The notes under the pieces: generated by a model
The model's input: the letters and a program-made list of their open reading frames with translations, nothing else
Databases searched by the model: none
Told to the model about the DNA's origin: nothing
DNA from: Bacteroidaceae bacterium
Lineage (GTDB): Bacteria > Bacteroidota > Bacteroidia > Bacteroidales > Bacteroidaceae
NCBI GenBank assembly: GCA_017458585.1
Contig: JAFTAJ010000034.1
Span: forward strand, 17,092-81,091
Length of the DNA stretch: 64,000 bases
Reading direction: 5' to 3'
Shown here: positions 34,315 to 42,978 of the stretch, one piece after another
Layout: each line of letters opens with the position of its first letter
Position numbering within the stretch: the first letter of the stretch is position 1
Translations under genes and position numbers: made by a program

Positions 34315-35610
34315 ATGCGTAAGCTCTCCTTTATACTTATCATCCTTGCCCTCTGCATGCCTGAGGTGGCTATCCTGGCACAGAAGAAGAAGGCCACACC
34401 TAAGCCAAAGGTGCAGCCCGTGGTGGAGCGTAAGCCCAAGACCGCCGAGATAGACTCGCTGATTAACGCCTATCTCTTCGATGAGGCCACCGACCTAATT
34501 GACGACGAGATGGACACTAATCCCGCCGCCGACTATGCCGCCATACTGACTGCACGCCAGCAACAGGCCGCCAAGGGCAGCAGCATGCTCGAGGCAACAC
34601 AAAAAGTGGTGTTTGTTGATAGCATTGTCGTAGGGCGCGAACTGATGCTGCAGACAATTAGCATCGACGGCAGCTGTGGACAACTGCTCACTGCCAGGCA
34701 GATAAAAGATTTGCTCGGTCTCAAGGAGCCGGCCGTAGGCACCGGTTTTGTCAACGACTTCGGCGACCACGCTATCTTCAGCCAGACTATAAAGGGCAAC
34801 GGCACAAAACTGATGCAGACCAGCCTCTTCGGCGACAAATGGAGCACTCCCACCCCACTCAACGGAATTGGCGACAGCCTCAGCGCAGAGGGATTTCCTT
34901 TCTTGATGGCTGACGGCACGACTCTCTATTTTGCCGCCCACGACGAGGCATCACTGGGAGGCTATGACATCTATGTCACACGCTACGATGCAGAGAGCGC
35001 ATCATATCTCAAGCCCGAAAACATAGGCATGCCTTTCAACTCGCCTGCCAACGAATACCTCATGGTGTATGACGAAGTGAACAACCTCGGTTGGCTCGTG
35101 AGCGACCGCAATCAGCCTGCCGACAAGGTCTGCGTGTATGTGTTTATTCCCGATGAGGCTCGCGAAACCTACGATGACCTGCCTGACGGCCAGTTGCGCA
35201 ACCTGGCTGCCATACACAGCATCAAGGACACCCAGCAAAAAGCTGCTGCCAATGTAAGCGAGGCTCTTGATCGACTCAAGACCGCCCGCACCGCCCATCA
35301 TGACATCGCAAACGACAACGACATCAACTTTGATGTGGCCTACGGCAAACGCTATCACAGCCTTGATGACTTCCGTAACCCCAAGGCCAAAGAGAAAGCT
35401 GTAGAATGGGTGACGCAGAAACTGCGCCATGAACAACTAATCACACTCCTGGCCGACAATCGCCATAAGTATGCTGCAGCCCACACCGATGCCGAGCGTA
35501 AGGCACTGGCTCCCGTCATTCTGCGTCAGGAGCAAGAGCTGGAGGCGCAGGCCGTGCAACTCATAGAGCTTGCCAACAAGGTGCGCTCACTAGAAACAGA
35601 CAAACAATAA
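34315..35610 (+). CDS. Exported PD40/WD40-like protein with C-terminal coiled coil
   Basis: A 431-residue exported protein: signal peptide MRKLSFILIILALCMPEVAILAQ, a basic Lys/Pro stretch, a helical part (~45-85), then blade-like motifs of the PD40 type (GFPFLMADGTTLYFAAHDEASLGGYDIYVTRYD; NEYLMVYDEVNNLGWLVSDRN). The last ~130 residues are helical and charged, likely coiled coil (LRQEQELEAQAVQLIELANK). PD40 blades occur in PorE/TolB-like envelope proteins of Bacteroidetes, often with OmpA domains, but none is seen here. Probably a periplasmic scaffold. It is preceded by an octamer tract and followed by the beta-helix gene on the same strand. Confidence 0.75.
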   Translation: MRKLSFILIILALCMPEVAILAQKKKATPKPKVQPVVERKPKTAEIDSLINAYLFDEATDLIDDEMDTNPAADYAAILTARQQQAAKGSSMLEATQKVVFVDSIVVGRELMLQTISIDGSCGQLLTARQIKDLLGLKEPAVGTGFVNDFGDHAIFSQTIKGNGTKLMQTSLFGDKWSTPTPLNGIGDSLSAEGFPFLMADGTTLYFAAHDEASLGGYDIYVTRYDAESASYLKPENIGMPFNSPANEYLMVYDEVNNLGWLVSDRNQPADKVCVYVFIPDEARETYDDLPDGQLRNLAAIHSIKDTQQKAAANVSEALDRLKTARTAHHDIANDNDINFDVAYGKRYHSLDDFRNPKAKEKAVEWVTQKLRHEQLITLLADNRHKYAAAHTDAERKALAPVILRQEQELEAQAVQLIELANKVRSLETDKQ

Positions 35611-35629
35611 CATTCTAATATACAACGCT

Positions 35630-37216
35630 ATGAAAAAATTTGCTGCACTTTTGATTTCGTTGCTGATTGGCGGCACTTGCCTCAATGCCAACGCCAAGCA
35701 GAAGGTAGTTAAAGTTAGTAACGCCACTGAGTTGATTAGGGCAATCAAGAGCAATACTAAGATTGTCATCACCGCCACAGGACCTCTCGACATTACCAAA
35801 GCACTTGACGGTCTCATCGCCGCTGGCGAGGTTCCCGCCATCGACTGGGATGCCCCCGAACTGGAATTCGGCATATATTTTGACCAGGAGTACGATGGCC
35901 CCGAACTTATCATCGCCGGCATGATTGACCTGACCATCGAAGGAGGTGGAAAAGAGCCTGTAGAACTACAGGTCAGCCCGCGCTATACTGATGTGCTGCA
36001 CTTTGAGAACTGCGAGAACCTAACCCTGAACAATCTCAAGCTCGGCCACACCGACGGCGGCACATGCAGCAGCGGCGTGATCACCCTCACCGACTGCCGC
36101 ACCGCAAACATCAACGGCTGCGACATCTATGGCTGCGGCGAAGTGGGACTATACATCTACCACTGCAACAATGTGACGCTGAACAACAGCATAATCCATG
36201 ATTGCACCGAGAATGCAATGACTATTGATATGGACAATCGCCAGAGCGAAGGCCTGTCTTTCAACAATTGCACCTTCACACGCTGCAACAGTGGAATGTA
36301 TGTTAGTGAAGGCACAGAGGAAATCGTCTTCAACAACTGTAAGTTCTCAAATAATAAGGGCACACTTTTCTGGCAGGGGCGCCCCATCACCCTTAACAAC
36401 TGCGACGTGGAGCATCATCACTACGACGAAAGCGACAACAAGTTTCTCACTCGCAACGGCGGCACATGGGAGACCGACTTTCGCGATGCAGAATACCTGC
36501 CCGACATTGAGGACGACACTCCCGATTTTAATGTGGTTGACAAGAGGTATGCTTGGGAAGGCTACCTGAATGCTACCACTCATTTCCGCCTTGAACTGGA
36601 GCAGGGACGCAACAACCTCGTTATCGGCGAGATGACATACTTCCGCAAAAACGGCACTGTGAGCGACATCCCTGTATATGGAGTATTCCGCGAGATAGGC
36701 GACGGCGAATGGCTACTGCTGCACGAGTACAACGGACGTAAGGAGTGCGGCACCATCACCATAGACATAGGTGCTAACGATGCCATATATGCCGGCACCT
36801 GGAGCTATGGCAATAAAGAGATGGTGATGAGCAAGACCGAGAAGGTGCAGTTCTCCGAAGGCAAGCATGAGACATTCTTCCATCCTGCCTCCCCTGAGGA
36901 GATGAAGGGCGAGTTTGGCTTCAGCTATGTGAAGAGCGAAGAGCCTCTCGTTGAAGGCGGCGGCTATGTCAAGCTCACTCCGTATGGCGACGATATGGTT
37001 CGCTGGGAGATGAACAATATCAGCGGTGGCACTGCCGAGGCCAGTGGCGAAAGCGTTATAGAACTCAACACTTTCGAGGGTGTCTACCAGAACTTTGAGT
37101 TCCGCGCCTTCGTATATAAAGACTGCATTTACGTGATGCGCACCAATCCCGACGACGGCCCGATTGACGACTGGGGCGTAGCCGGCACACTGGAAGGCGT
37201 ATATCTCCGACACTAA
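35630..37216 (+). CDS. Exported right-handed beta-helix protein
   Basis: A 528-residue exported protein: signal peptide MKKFAALLISLLIGGTCLNANA. Residues ~95-290 have regular beta-helix coils with Asn ladders (NLTLNNLKLGHTDGG, NINGCDIYGCGEVGLYIYH, NVTLNNSIIHDCTENAM, FNNCTFTRCNSGMYV), as in NosD/pectate-lyase-like folds. No lyase catalytic set is evident. The C-terminal half is beta-rich, with two lipocalin-like or repeat segments (RNNLVIGEMTYFRKNG). Such proteins bind or cut polysaccharides, or act as surface modules. It is 19 bp behind the PD40 gene and likely cotranscribed. Substrate unknown. Confidence 0.8.
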   Translation: MKKFAALLISLLIGGTCLNANAKQKVVKVSNATELIRAIKSNTKIVITATGPLDITKALDGLIAAGEVPAIDWDAPELEFGIYFDQEYDGPELIIAGMIDLTIEGGGKEPVELQVSPRYTDVLHFENCENLTLNNLKLGHTDGGTCSSGVITLTDCRTANINGCDIYGCGEVGLYIYHCNNVTLNNSIIHDCTENAMTIDMDNRQSEGLSFNNCTFTRCNSGMYVSEGTEEIVFNNCKFSNNKGTLFWQGRPITLNNCDVEHHHYDESDNKFLTRNGGTWETDFRDAEYLPDIEDDTPDFNVVDKRYAWEGYLNATTHFRLELEQGRNNLVIGEMTYFRKNGTVSDIPVYGVFREIGDGEWLLLHEYNGRKECGTITIDIGANDAIYAGTWSYGNKEMVMSKTEKVQFSEGKHETFFHPASPEEMKGEFGFSYVKSEEPLVEGGGYVKLTPYGDDMVRWEMNNISGGTAEASGESVIELNTFEGVYQNFEFRAFVYKDCIYVMRTNPDDGPIDDWGVAGTLEGVYLRH

Positions 37217-37228
37217 ACAAATATCAAT

Positions 37229-37259
37229 TCCTCACTCCTAACTCCTAACTCCTCATTTT
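37229..37259. repeat. Heptamer tandem repeat (CTAACTC)
   Basis: CTCACTC and CTAACTC copies lie between the beta-helix gene and the nucleoside phosphorylase. Confidence 0.8.
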
Positions 37260-37262
37260 CTA

Positions 37263-38129
37263 ATGCCCATCCCTCCTTCTGAACTTATAATCAACGACGA
37301 TGGAAGCATCTTCCATCTTCACCTGAAGCCAGAGCAGCTTGCCCATAAAATCATTCTGGTCGGCGACCCGGGCAGAGTGAGTACTGTGGCCGCGCATTTC
37401 GACAGCGTGGAGTGCGAAGTGCAGAGTCGCGAGTTCCACACCATCACCGGCACCTATTGTGGCAAGCGTATCAGCGTGGTCTCCACAGGCATAGGCTGCG
37501 ACAACATCGACATTGTGCTCACCGAGCTTGATGCCCTCGTAAATATCGACTTCAACACGCGTGAGCCAAAGACGGAGCTTACCTCGCTGGAGATTGTGCG
37601 CCTCGGCACCTGTGGCGGCCTGCAGGAAAATACTCCTGTCGGCACGTTCATCGCCTCCGCAAAGAGTATCGGTTTCGACGGCCTCTTGAATTTCTACGCA
37701 TACCGCGACCGCGTCTGCGACCTTGATATGGAGCAGCACTTCCTCCACCACATGCGCTGGAAGCAGCCCCTGTGTTTACCATACGTGATTGATGCCAATC
37801 CGCAACTGCTCGACCGCATCGCTGCCGACGATATGGTGCGCGGCATCACCATCGCATGCAACGGATTCTACGGCCCGCAAGGACGCCTACTGCGCCTCCC
37901 GCTCGCTGACCCCGAGCAGAACAGCAAGGTAGAGGACTACGAATACAACGGTCTGCGCATCACCAACTACGAGATGGAGTCCTCGGCCGTGGCCGGTATG
38001 AGCGCCATGCTCGGCCACAAGGCCATGACTTGCTGCATGGTTGTGGCAGGGCGCCGCACCGGTGAAGCTAATGCCAACTACAAGAACACTATCGACACCC
38101 TTATCCAGAAGGTACTTGACCGCATCTAA
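37263..38129 (+). CDS. Nucleoside phosphorylase (uridine phosphorylase-like)
   Basis: A 288-residue PNP/UDP-family enzyme that splits a nucleoside with phosphate into base and ribose-1-phosphate for salvage. Motifs: phosphate-binding ILVGDPGRVSTV, RLGTCGGLQEN, and the ribose/base site TNYEMESSAVAGMSAM. The overall layout resembles uridine phosphorylase more than hexameric purine enzymes, but the base preference is not certain. ATG 37263 comes just after the heptamer tract. mnmE follows 13 bp later, so the two may be cotranscribed. Cytoplasmic. Confidence 0.9.
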   Translation: MPIPPSELIINDDGSIFHLHLKPEQLAHKIILVGDPGRVSTVAAHFDSVECEVQSREFHTITGTYCGKRISVVSTGIGCDNIDIVLTELDALVNIDFNTREPKTELTSLEIVRLGTCGGLQENTPVGTFIASAKSIGFDGLLNFYAYRDRVCDLDMEQHFLHHMRWKQPLCLPYVIDANPQLLDRIAADDMVRGITIACNGFYGPQGRLLRLPLADPEQNSKVEDYEYNGLRITNYEMESSAVAGMSAMLGHKAMTCCMVVAGRRTGEANANYKNTIDTLIQKVLDRI

Positions 38130-38142
38130 TGTTCAATCTTCA

Positions 38143-39426
38143 ATGAATACCATCTGCGCCATAGCCACACCCCCGGGAGGTGCCATCGGCATCGTCCGCA
38201 TCAGTGGACCTGATGCCATCGGTATTGCCGACGAAGTCTTCCGTACCAAGGGCAGCAAGAGTCTCGGCGAGCGCAAGACCGGCACCATAGCCTTTGGCAC
38301 CATCGAAGCTGACGGCTCCGTGCTGGACGAGGTGCTGGTCAGCATCTTCCGCGCCCCCCACAGCTACACAGGCGAAGACTCGGTGGAGATAGCGTGCCAC
38401 GGCTCTCCCTATATATTAAATAAGGTAGTGCAACTGCTCACAACCCACGGCTGTCGCATGGCCGAGCCAGGCGAATACACGCAGCGAGCCTTCCTCAACG
38501 GCAAGATGGACCTCAGCCAGGCCGAAGCCGTTGCCGACCTCATAGCCTCTGGTAGCGCAGCCAGCCATCGCATAGCCATAAATCAGATGCGCGGCGGCAT
38601 CAGCCACCGCCTCGGCGAACTGCGCAACAAGCTATTGCAGCTCACCAGCCTGCTGGAGTTGGAGCTGGACTTCTCCGAGGAAGACATAGAGTTCGCCGAC
38701 CGGAGCCAGCTGCTAACCCTCGCCGAGGACACCGCCGCCGAGATCAGTCGCCTCACCGCCACCTTCGCCGACGGCAATGCCCTCCGCAACGGAGTGCCCG
38801 TAGCTATCGTTGGCGCTCCCAACGTGGGCAAATCGACACTGCTCAATGCCCTGCTCCGTGACGACAAAGCCATTGTAAGCCCCGTCAGCGGCACCACGCG
38901 CGACACAATAGAGGACACCGTCACTCTGGGCGGCATCCTCTTCCGCTTCATCGACACAGCCGGACTGCGCCACACCACCGACACTATTGAGCAGATGGGC
39001 ATAGAGAGAGCCAAGCAAGCCGCCAGCCGGGCCCGCATAATAATAATGATGACAGAGCCTGGTGTCCCTTACCCCGAAATCAATGCAGTCGATGGGCAGA
39101 CCATAATAAAGATTGTAAACAAGACTCCCGAGTTTCAAGCTATCAACGGCACTGGCCTTCCGCAACTGGAGCGACAGCTCGTTGCAGCAGTGCCGCAGGT
39201 CGGTAGCGACACCGTGCTCATCACCAATGTCCGCCATAAGCAAGCCCTCGACCTTGCCCACGCCGACATACAGCGTGCCATCGCCTCGCTGCGTAACGAC
39301 GCCAGCGGAGACCTCGTGGCCGAAGATCTACGTCAATGCCTCGCCCACCTCGCCGAGATAGTCGGCGAAATCAGCGACACAGCCATCTTAGAAAACATAT
39401 TCAAGAACTTCTGCATCGGCAAGTAG
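38143..39426 (+). CDS. mnmE: tRNA modification GTPase MnmE
   Basis: A 427-residue GTPase that with MnmG places the (carboxymethyl)aminomethyl group on wobble U34. The N-terminal folate-binding domain starts ICAIATPPGGAIGIVRISGPDA; Walker A is GAPNVGKST, G2 GTTRDT, G3 DTAG, and the C-terminal catalytic motif is the usual CIGK end. Oddities: the G domain is short by about 25-30 residues, and the base-recognition NKxD reads NKTP, with the following SAK motif absent (AINGTGLPQLE). The protein is thus shorter than typical forms (about 450-460). ATG 38143 sits right after TTCAATC heptamers. It probably works, but with altered guanine recognition; that is inference. Confidence 0.93.
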   Translation: MNTICAIATPPGGAIGIVRISGPDAIGIADEVFRTKGSKSLGERKTGTIAFGTIEADGSVLDEVLVSIFRAPHSYTGEDSVEIACHGSPYILNKVVQLLTTHGCRMAEPGEYTQRAFLNGKMDLSQAEAVADLIASGSAASHRIAINQMRGGISHRLGELRNKLLQLTSLLELELDFSEEDIEFADRSQLLTLAEDTAAEISRLTATFADGNALRNGVPVAIVGAPNVGKSTLLNALLRDDKAIVSPVSGTTRDTIEDTVTLGGILFRFIDTAGLRHTTDTIEQMGIERAKQAASRARIIIMMTEPGVPYPEINAVDGQTIIKIVNKTPEFQAINGTGLPQLERQLVAAVPQVGSDTVLITNVRHKQALDLAHADIQRAIASLRNDASGDLVAEDLRQCLAHLAEIVGEISDTAILENIFKNFCIGK

Positions 39427-39431
39427 ATTCT

Positions 39432-39482
39432 GACCGAGCATGGTTCCCAACAGGGGGATGAGTTGGCCGATACAGAGTGTCA
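39432..39482 (-). pseudogene. Fragment of a ZIP transporter start
   Basis: On the minus strand this reads [17 protein letters not shown], closely matching the first 17 residues of the ZIP transporter at 41754 (MTLLIGLLIPLLGTMLG). The DNA is also similar (AGCATGGTTCCCAA shared). It then runs out of homology into antisense mnmE. A duplicated scrap left by a rearrangement is the likely explanation. Confidence 0.65.
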
Positions 39483-40424
39483 TTATGCCGGGTTGAATTT
39501 CTCCTTAGGCTGTTTGCATCGGGGACAACGCCAGTCGTCGGGCAGATCTTCGAAGGCCACACCATCGTGCTCAGCCGGGTCATAGACATAGCCACAGACG
39601 GAGCAGACGTATTTGCCGCTGGCTTCCTGTTGGGAGAAATCCACCTCAGCAAGAATCGTCGAAACGGGATTGTCGAGGTCTATCACGCGCTTGGCCTCCA
39701 GGTTCTCGTAGCCCTGTGGGGTATGGGTGCCCATATAGACAGTGGGGTTGTTGCGAACGAATTCGCGCACTCGGTCCAGCGTCTCGCGGGCTGCGGGCAG
39801 GTCGTCATAAACCACCGACAGTTTATTCTCATGCAAGGCCTCGTCCACGTATGTGATATCGCCCTCGAACATATAGAACAATCCCTCATTCTCTGCTATA
39901 ATGAGGCTGTTGCCGTTGGTGTGACCCTTTGCCTTGATGTAATATACGCCGTCGGCTATTTTCTGACTTTTAGGGAAGTTGTGATAAGGACCATCAGTGA
40001 ATTGTACTGGGACAAGGTTAGGAATATCCTTCAGCTCTTCCACACCCATTTCGTCGGCATTCACATAAATCTTCGCATTGGGAAACGAGCGTAGTTCTCC
40101 GGTATGGTCGGCATGCTTGTGGGTAACCAGAATCTTCGTCACCTGCTCAGGCTTGTAGCCGAGGGCAGCGAATGCCTCCATATAGGTGCAGATGTCCTTT
40201 CCAGTATAGATCATTGACTTCTCGTCGGGTGATTCTTCAGGGAAATCTGCCGGTAAGCCCGTATCTACCAATATCACTTCCGAACCGGTGTCGATGAGGT
40301 AGTTCTGCAGGCTGCCTCGATAGCGGATGTTTATGTCGAACTTTTCCGGACCTTCCTCACCACCGAAGACGAAGGGCTGGGTATAGAACCCGTCTCGTCT
40401 GAATTTTACTGCTTTTATTTTCAT
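39483..40424 (-). CDS. Metallo-beta-lactamase-fold hydrolase with C-terminal rubredoxin domain
   Basis: A 313-residue cytoplasmic protein. Residues ~30-260 form a metallo-beta-lactamase fold with the metal motif [16 protein letters not shown] and the late THTP. The last ~55 residues are a rubredoxin domain: [11 protein letters not shown] and [13 protein letters not shown], binding one iron. A hydrolase-type domain fused to rubredoxin suggests a redox-linked function, perhaps O2, NO or sulfur-species handling as in flavo-diiron relatives, though no flavodoxin domain is present. The first 27 codons of the open frame to 40505 are not homologous, so ATG 40424 is used. It leads into the redox/metal cluster. 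Confidence 0.88.
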   Translation of the reverse strand: MKIKAVKFRRDGFYTQPFVFGGEEGPEKFDINIRYRGSLQNYLIDTGSEVILVDTGLPADFPEESPDEKSMIYTGKDICTYMEAFAALGYKPEQVTKILVTHKHADHTGELRSFPNAKIYVNADEMGVEELKDIPNLVPVQFTDGPYHNFPKSQKIADGVYYIKAKGHTNGNSLIIAENEGLFYMFEGDITYVDEALHENKLSVVYDDLPAARETLDRVREFVRNNPTVYMGTHTPQGYENLEAKRVIDLDNPVSTILAEVDFSQQEASGKYVCSVCGYVYDPAEHDGVAFEDLPDDWRCPRCKQPKEKFNPA

Positions 40425-40447
40425 ATTCTTGTCATTTATTGTTTTAT

Positions 40448-40609
40448 TTATTCTTCTACGGGTACGAATTTCTCCTTCTTCCGCTTGCAGCGGGGGCAGC
40501 GCCACGTATCGGGCAGGTCTTCAAACGGGGTTCCGGGAGGTATTCCCTGCTTGGGCTCACCTTTCTCTGGGTCGTAAGTGTACTTACAGGGGCATTTCAT
40601 CTTTGCCAT
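40448..40609 (-). CDS. Small rubredoxin with CxC first knuckle
   Basis: A 53-residue rubredoxin, [17 protein letters not shown]... to [13 protein letters not shown]. It carries one iron for electron transfer in the cytoplasm. The second knuckle is normal (CPRC). The first reads CPC rather than CxxC, so one residue seems to be missing; a three-Cys or altered site is possible. It lies 23 bp upstream of the hydrolase-rubredoxin gene, so the pair is probably cotranscribed. The match to the rubredoxin family is clear despite the short length. Confidence 0.8.
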   Translation of the reverse strand: MAKMKCPCKYTYDPEKGEPKQGIPPGTPFEDLPDTWRCPRCKRKKEKFVPVEE

Positions 40610-40757
40610 AATCGAAAGTGTATTTTGTGATTTGAAAATGAAGGGACAGCTTTGCGCGGTGTCTGATTCGTAGTACAGTCACTCCGGCAACACCGTCCCG
40701 TAAAGAAGAAATTTATTTGCGTCGAGGTGCAGAAGCACCATGCGATGCCGTGAGAGA

Positions 40758-40931
40758 TTATTGGGCTGGAGCCCACTTGCAGCGTACGGGCGACACGATG
40801 GCACCCTCTTTTTTCAGTTCGGCAAAAGCCTTATCCACTTCCTTGCGGTCGATTCCTGTAATTTCTGCAATCTTGCCAGCGTTAACGGGCGCACCGAACT
40901 CACGCATGGCTTGTAATACCTTTTCCTTCAT
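40758..40931 (-). CDS. Small winged-helix protein
   Basis: A 57-residue protein: MKEKVLQAMREFGAPVNAGK, then IAEITGIDRKEVDKAFAELK and a basic strand end (SPVRCKWAPAQ). The helix-turn-helix pattern (helix 2 IAEITG, recognition helix DRKEVDKAFAELKKEG) is clear. It may regulate the neighbouring redox and metal genes, or act as a DNA-binding partner of a larger protein; no ligand domain is present. It stands between the ZIP gene and the rubredoxin. Confidence 0.7.
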   Translation of the reverse strand: MKEKVLQAMREFGAPVNAGKIAEITGIDRKEVDKAFAELKKEGAIVSPVRCKWAPAQ

Positions 40932-40977
40932 AATCTTTTTGTTTTAGTTATAATTTATTGTTCTGTGAGCTTAATCT

Positions 40978-41754
40978 TCACCCCATTACTACGTCGAGTA
41001 CCATCATCAGTACGAAGCCGATGGCAAAACCGATGGTGCTGAGATTGCTGTGTTGGCCGTTGGAGGCTTCAGGAATAAGTTCCTCGACAACAACATAGAA
41101 CATGGCTCCAGCAGCAAAGGCCAACATGTAAGGCAGGACAGGCACCAACAGCGAGGCCAACAGCAAGACGGCAACGGCTCCGATGGGTTCAACAGCCCCA
41201 CTTAATGAGCCGATAACGAATGACTTCCACCTGGAATTGCCAGCCGCCCGCATGGGCATGGAGATGATGGCTCCCTCTGGCACGTTCTGGATGGCAATAC
41301 CCAAAGAAACGGCAATGGCACTTGCCAGCGAGATATTCGAGATGCCACTCTCTGCTCCAGCAAAGACCACACCCACAGCCATACCTTCTGGCAGATTGTG
41401 GATGGTAACAGCTAGGGCCAGCATGGCTGTCTTGGAAAGATGCGAACGTGGACCCTCGGGGCTATCTGTTCCGATATGCAGGTGTGGTGTCAGCTCGTCA
41501 ATCATGAGCAGGAAGCCCATACCCAACAGGAATCCAACTGCAGCAGGGACAACCGACCAACACCCATTGTCGGCTACCATCTCCATCGCCGGAATCAGTA
41601 ACGACCATATTGATGCTGCCACCATCACACCCGATGCAAACCCAAGCAGTGTCTTCTGCAGACGAAGAGGCATTTCGTCCTTCACCAGAAAGACGAAAGC
41701 CGCTCCAAGCATGGTTCCCAAAAGGGGAATGAGAAGACCAATCAGTAAGGTCAT
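40978..41754 (-). CDS. ZIP-family metal transporter
   Basis: A 258-residue membrane protein with eight predicted helices. The metal sites are HNLPEGMAVG in helix 4 and QNVPEGAIIS in helix 5, as in ZupT-type importers of Zn, Fe or Mn. A His/Asp-rich loop (ELTPHLHIGTDSPEG) lies between helices 3 and 4. It is cotranscribed with the redox/iron genes around it, so Fe or Mn uptake under oxidative stress is plausible; the metal is inferred, not shown. Inner membrane. Confidence 0.93.
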   Translation of the reverse strand: MTLLIGLLIPLLGTMLGAAFVFLVKDEMPLRLQKTLLGFASGVMVAASIWSLLIPAMEMVADNGCWSVVPAAVGFLLGMGFLLMIDELTPHLHIGTDSPEGPRSHLSKTAMLALAVTIHNLPEGMAVGVVFAGAESGISNISLASAIAVSLGIAIQNVPEGAIISMPMRAAGNSRWKSFVIGSLSGAVEPIGAVAVLLLASLLVPVLPYMLAFAAGAMFYVVVEELIPEASNGQHSNLSTIGFAIGFVLMMVLDVVMG

Positions 41755-41763
41755 GTAAGGGGA

Positions 41764-41946
41764 TTAATACTTCGTAAACTGATATTTCTCGCGTAGTGCC
41801 TGTTGCTCTTCGGTTGGGAGAGAGGTGAAATAGGCTTTCCAACCTGGGCAGAAGTTGATGTGCCAGCGCCAGAAACGGCCCAACAGAGATTTGGGCTTCC
41901 TGTCGTAATTAGCTCTTAGTTTGCAGTTTTCGCAGTGATGTGCCAT
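41764..41946 (-). CDS. Small Cys/His-rich protein
   Basis: A 60-residue protein: MAHHCENCKLRANYDRKPKS, then LLGRFWRWHINFCPGWKAYF and a helical end. The CxxC at the start plus His and a later Cys could bind a metal. The position, 9 bp upstream of the ZIP gene and next to the ferritin-like gene, suggests a metal or redox role. I do not recognise a named family. Confidence 0.65.
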   Translation of the reverse strand: MAHHCENCKLRANYDRKPKSLLGRFWRWHINFCPGWKAYFTSLPTEEQQALREKYQFTKY

Positions 41947-41964
41947 AATAGCAATGTCTTGGAA

Positions 41965-42420
41965 TTACAGCTGCAGCAACAACCAGTTTTGAGTACCAAT
42001 CTTTTCGATGAGTTCCACTGCACCCTGGCTCCAGTAGAGGTCTTCCTCCTCGTCCTTCAGATAGTCCTTCAGCAGGTCGTAGGTGGTGGGATCATCCTTA
42101 ACGCCTTCCATGCACTTCATCAGCAGCTCAACGCCTGGCTCCTGAATGGCGAGGTCGGCCTTTACATACTCTACGGGGTCGCAGATAAGCTCACGGCTCT
42201 TCATGCCTTCAAACTTAACATCTCCGCCAAGGTCGAGGATGCGCTCTGTGAACTTCTCTACCCAGCCCATCTCCTCATTGAAGTGGCCGATGTACTTCTC
42301 TCCGAGCTTTGTGATGCCCTGAGCCTTGAAGATCATGCCCTGCTGCTTGTGTACGATGGCACCTTCTGCCAGATGAGTTACGAAAAACTGTAATGACTCA
42401 ATAGATTTCTTCTTGTCCAT
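41965..42420 (-). CDS. Ferritin-like (Dps/bacterioferritin-type) protein
   Basis: A 151-residue four-helix bundle protein with the ferritin-like spacing of carboxylates and His (IVHKQQGMIFKAQG, YIGHFNEEMGWVEKFTERI, YLKDEEEDLYWSQGAVELIE). It probably binds a di-iron site and stores or detoxifies iron. It is the first gene of the minus-strand redox/metal cluster and has a full promoter (TTTG-N19-TAATTTTG, 42476-42506). Whether it forms a cage cannot be read from sequence. Confidence 0.82.
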   Translation of the reverse strand: MDKKKSIESLQFFVTHLAEGAIVHKQQGMIFKAQGITKLGEKYIGHFNEEMGWVEKFTERILDLGGDVKFEGMKSRELICDPVEYVKADLAIQEPGVELLMKCMEGVKDDPTTYDLLKDYLKDEEEDLYWSQGAVELIEKIGTQNWLLLQL

Positions 42421-42475
42421 AATACTTTTGTTTTAGTTTAAACGATTTTTGTTATTTTGTTTACTGTTTCAGTTG

Positions 42476-42506
42476 CAAAATTACGAAATATCCCTATCAA
42501 TCCAAA
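42476..42506 (-). promoter_or_regulatory. Promoter of the redox/metal cluster
   Basis: On the minus strand TTTG (42503-42506), 19 bp, TAATTTTG (42476-42483). It is divergent from the ridA promoter. Confidence 0.7.
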
Positions 42507-42524
42507 TCTAAAACAATACAAAAG

Positions 42525-42556
42525 TTGTCTGAATTGTAAAAAAATAGGTAATTTTG
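42525..42556 (+). promoter_or_regulatory. Promoter of ridA
   Basis: TTG (42525-42527), 21 bp, TAATTTTG (42549-42556), 27 bp before ATG 42584. Confidence 0.7.
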
Positions 42557-42583
42557 CACCCACATTTATATTTATAGCGCACA

Positions 42584-42961
42584 ATGAAAGTAATCAGCAC
42601 AACAAAGGCACCCGCTGCCATTGGTCCTTACAGTCAGGCCATTCAATGCGGCAATCTCGTCTATACCTCTGGTCAGATACCCATCGACCCTGCCACAGGC
42701 ATGTTTGTTGAGGGAGGCATCAAGGAGCAGACACGCCAGTCGCTCACTAATGTCAAAGCCATCCTGGAAGAGACGGGCCTCAGCATGAGCCATGTGGTGA
42801 AGACCACCGTGTTTATGGCAGACATGAACGACTTTGCCGACATGAACGCTGTCTATGCCGAATTCTTTACTGAGCCTTTTCCGGCTCGCTCTGCAGTTGC
42901 CGTAAAGACCCTACCTAAAGGCGCTTTGGTAGAGATTGAGGTAGTGGCCGAAGTTAAATAG
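42584..42961 (+). CDS. ridA: RidA-family enamine/imine deaminase
   Basis: A 125-residue RidA/YjgF protein that hydrolyses reactive 2-aminoacrylate-type enamines made by PLP enzymes, protecting the cell. It has the family's start ([29 protein letters not shown]) and end ([21 protein letters not shown]), with the catalytic Arg in PARSA. It works as a cytoplasmic trimer. It has its own promoter and is followed 17 bp later by tcdA. Confidence 0.96.
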   Translation: MKVISTTKAPAAIGPYSQAIQCGNLVYTSGQIPIDPATGMFVEGGIKEQTRQSLTNVKAILEETGLSMSHVVKTTVFMADMNDFADMNAVYAEFFTEPFPARSAVAVKTLPKGALVEIEVVAEVK

Positions 42962-42978
42962 GGACATCGCGATAGAGC

